Shown here in pieces: positions 61,318 through 64,000 of a stretch of DNA of 64,000 nt. The position numbers and the translations under genes were made by a program. Below the pieces are notes generated by a model. The model was not told the DNA's origin and ran no database searches. It was given only the letters and a program-made list of their open reading frames with translations. Origin of the DNA: Lingula anatina (taxonomy: Eukaryota; Brachiopoda; Lingulata; Lingulida; Lingulidae); assembly GCF_001039355.2 (NCBI RefSeq), contig NW_019775524.1, forward strand, positions 1,416,992 through 1,480,991, read 5' to 3'. Within the stretch, counting starts at the first letter, position 1, and each line of letters opens with the position of its first letter.

Positions 61318-63780
61318 ACCCTGGGGACAGACCTTGGGGGGGGGGGGGTCACACACCATCTTCAGCATGTATAAAATGTATGGGCATTAGTCAGAGCGTC
61401 CAGTCAGTCATATTTACTTGTGCAAGGCATTAGGATTTATAAGAACGTTTCATCTGTATTACATTGCACCACTTTTGTCAATTTTTTTATCCAGTTGTAT
61501 TAAACTATAAGAATGCCGTTTATATCAGTCGTCTGATTATAAAAAAAATAATGATGAGCTAAATGTTTATGTAGGAGTGGAAATATTAATGCCATCTGCA
61601 CTTTGGTTCATAGTAGTAATAACTGAATTCTTCTTTCAATAATGCATTCTGTGGTTATAATACTAATTTAGGTGCAATACATGTGTAGTTTGCATGAGTG
61701 AACTGTCATAATTTGACAGCCATTTTCTATCATATTTGAGATTAAGGAATCTGAATTCCTGCAGTAGCTTGTTCATTCACACTTGATGCTGTGCAAGGGT
61801 AAGATGTAGTATTGCTCATTGTATTATTTATGTGCCATGATAATTAAGTTCCCAAATTTTTTTCTCTTCTATTTTTAGCATGTATTCATTTATTTTGGTA
61901 AAAGAAATCTCAATTCAAATTTCAAATCTTTTCATTTGGTAACACATTGACTAACATTGATTACTTTGCAGTTATATTGGGGGGTTAGAAATCTATTCCA
62001 CTAAGCTAACGGTCTCAAAACACTTATTCATATCATAATACTTTTTCCATATACATGGTTATATAATACACATAGATGCTTCAGTGAAGTCTGTTATTTG
62101 CTTCCAATTTTAGATAATGTTATCACAATGCTGCTTATGCAAAGTCTTCCTAATTATATTATTTTATATGAATATAGAACATATATTATTTTGCATGTCT
62201 TCAAGAGATATCTTGATCCACACAATTGTCTTTAATTTTTGAAAGTATGACAGTGTGAATGTTATCAATTTTTTAAGCAGATGATTTATTAAGAGTAACT
62301 GACATCTGCTGAATGATAATGTTAATAAGGATCATTTATTTCTTAGTTCTGAAAATCAGATCTAGAATTATCCCTGAAGATTTGAAATTGTCACATATCT
62401 GGTTATATTGAATGTATTCATGAAAAGTCATTGTTTCATACTGAAGAAGTACGTCATGGGCACAATTTTTTATATCCAAGAAGGGTCACAGAAATTAAAC
62501 TTGGCAATAATTTGTATATACTTTTATATGGCCAACTGCATTTTTCCATATGGTAATAAGACATGAGATATTGTGTAAACCCTTTTCTCGGTTTGAATTA
62601 TGACCAAAACAAATGAAAATAAAAATTTATAGATTGAGCATTTAGGAAAAATACTTGCCACAGGACTTTTGTATGTATTTTACTCCTAGAACTTGTTAAA
62701 ATAATGTGTATCGTATCTTGAAATCTGTACTTGTAGAGTCAATACAGGGGGAAAGGTTGTGCAATTTTGTAGGCTAGTCGTCTGTAGCTGCACCAGCTTG
62801 GGACCTTTTTCACTGCGAGCAGTACAGTAAATTATAACTCTCCAGTTTGACAGATGGACAACTTGATAGCCAGCTGGCTGTTATGGAAGAGAGTCGTCTA
62901 AAAGGAGCACTCGACACTGCTAGTTTATGGCATAAATTTTGTTTTCTACATTGGGGCTTGTGGAAGTGAGTAGAACTTTATGTTAGGACCAGTCAAAGTG
63001 GTGCTGTATCATATGCTGTACTGCTCAATGTGAAAAGGACTGCAGTTGACTTATATATATATTTAGCTGTAGTGCTGGTCTAATTTAGCTGCTGAAAGGT
63101 TGTGCATCTTGTCAACATTTAAATTTATACATGTATATATATTATATATAGTATATATATCTTCAGACATTTTCCAAGTATTTGTGAAACAAAAGGGTAT
63201 TTTCCAGACCATGAAACACCTGTTCTTTGACCAATTCATGTCACCAGTTTGGTAGGTCGGGGTAAATATGTCATGTCTAGAGTAGAATCTCTTTTTTTCA
63301 TTAGTGTAAAGATTGCATGTTAAATCTAGATATTGTCTAGAAATTGTTCTATATTTATCTGTATGGTGCTGCTGTAGAGACAATGCTGTTCTATTATATT
63401 CAAGGGTGCATTTTTTAATGGTTTTTAGATATATGAACATCTTGTATTTTGTATGTGTAGAGTGCATTCAAGATTTGTAACCTTTATGCATTGGAGATAC
63501 ATTGTTGTTCCAGTCACAAACAGAGCAGTATTTAATCATTTGGAGAACGGGTAACTAATCCCAAGTCAAAACTTCATGGCAATTGATTCTACAATGCATG
63601 TGGATAGTGAAAGTGAAAGTCAGATAATTGTCAGATCAAGCTCTTCACATTAAAATGGCTTATTAACGTGTTGAGGAACTAGAGGATGAGATGGGTGACA
63701 TGTACAGTATTGATCTCTGTGTATTCTCTGTAAATATTACATACTAGTAAGGGGAGCAATAAAAAGAGAAAAGAAACAAA
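61318..63780 (+). other. TAX1BP3 3' UTR
   Basis: There is no coding sequence after the stop codon at 61317. AATAAA signals lie at about 62617 and 63758-63763. The latter, followed by a T-rich stretch from 63781, is a good candidate 3' end, giving a UTR of about 2.4 kb. Confidence 0.5.
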
Positions 63781-64000
63781 CTTTTTATTTTTCTTTCTTT
63801 CTTTTCTGTACTACTGGTAAAGTACCATGGCCGGCGCTTCCAACAGTAGGATTCTTACACTTGTATTTTGCTTACAGTCGCGCCTGTATTTTAATAAATT
63901 GCTCTCTGAGAGAAACACAAGTGCAATCATCCTATTTTTGGATGGGAAGTCAGTTAAAACTACTAGTACTTGCCATCCACTCTCTGCCACATACAAGAGC

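Noticed and set aside
63811-63996. Minus-strand frame at the right edge
   Set aside because: No recognisable homology; truncated by the window and without clear exon borders.

Overview
The window comes from an animal (metazoan) genome. Every recognisable gene is split by GT-AG introns, intergenic and intronic DNA is AT-rich, and there are CA, CT and TA microsatellites, mobile-element remnants and assembly gaps. The RFX, NDC1, LAP and TAX1BP3 proteins look like invertebrate-bilaterian versions of vertebrate genes. I cannot place the species from sequence alone; a highly heterozygous marine invertebrate such as a lancelet is plausible. Two blocks occur twice, and in each case the first copy stops at a single 'n', which suggests both alleles were assembled in tandem.

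Layout. (1) 1-20.7 kb, minus strand: the 5' part of a LAP-family leucine-rich-repeat gene (ERBIN/LRRC7/densin type). A probable non-coding first exon lies near 20.6 kb, an 11 kb intron follows, and the ATG is at 9204. Twelve coding exons (465 codons) run to 2539, and the gene continues off the left edge. Five LRR exons are repeated at 306-2182. (2) 22.9-36.9 kb, minus strand: a complete RFX1/2/3-type transcription factor of 749 aa. Its DNA-binding domain is encoded by two alternative 182-nt exons lying side by side. An intron holds a 2 kb hAT-like element. (3) 38.7-57.2 kb, minus strand: complete NDC1, the transmembrane nucleoporin (18 coding exons, 598 aa). A block carrying exons 10-12 occurs twice. 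A small two-exon plus-strand gene lies inside an NDC1 intron and is also present twice. (4) 57.5-63.8 kb, plus strand: TAX1BP3/TIP-1, a single-PDZ protein of 156 aa. It is divergent from NDC1, with about 0.3 kb between start codons.

The genes do not form a pathway. Two encode membrane-linked or junction scaffold proteins (LAP, TAX1BP3), one a nuclear-pore anchor (NDC1) and one the regulator of X-box/ciliary genes (RFX). The most interesting observations are the duplicated RFX DNA-binding-domain exon, an X-box inside the RFX gene, the nested small gene with an LRAT-like His...Asn-Cys arrangement, a filled/empty-site pair for a TAA-duplicating transposon, and a 2.5 kb element with six copies of an unfamiliar motif.
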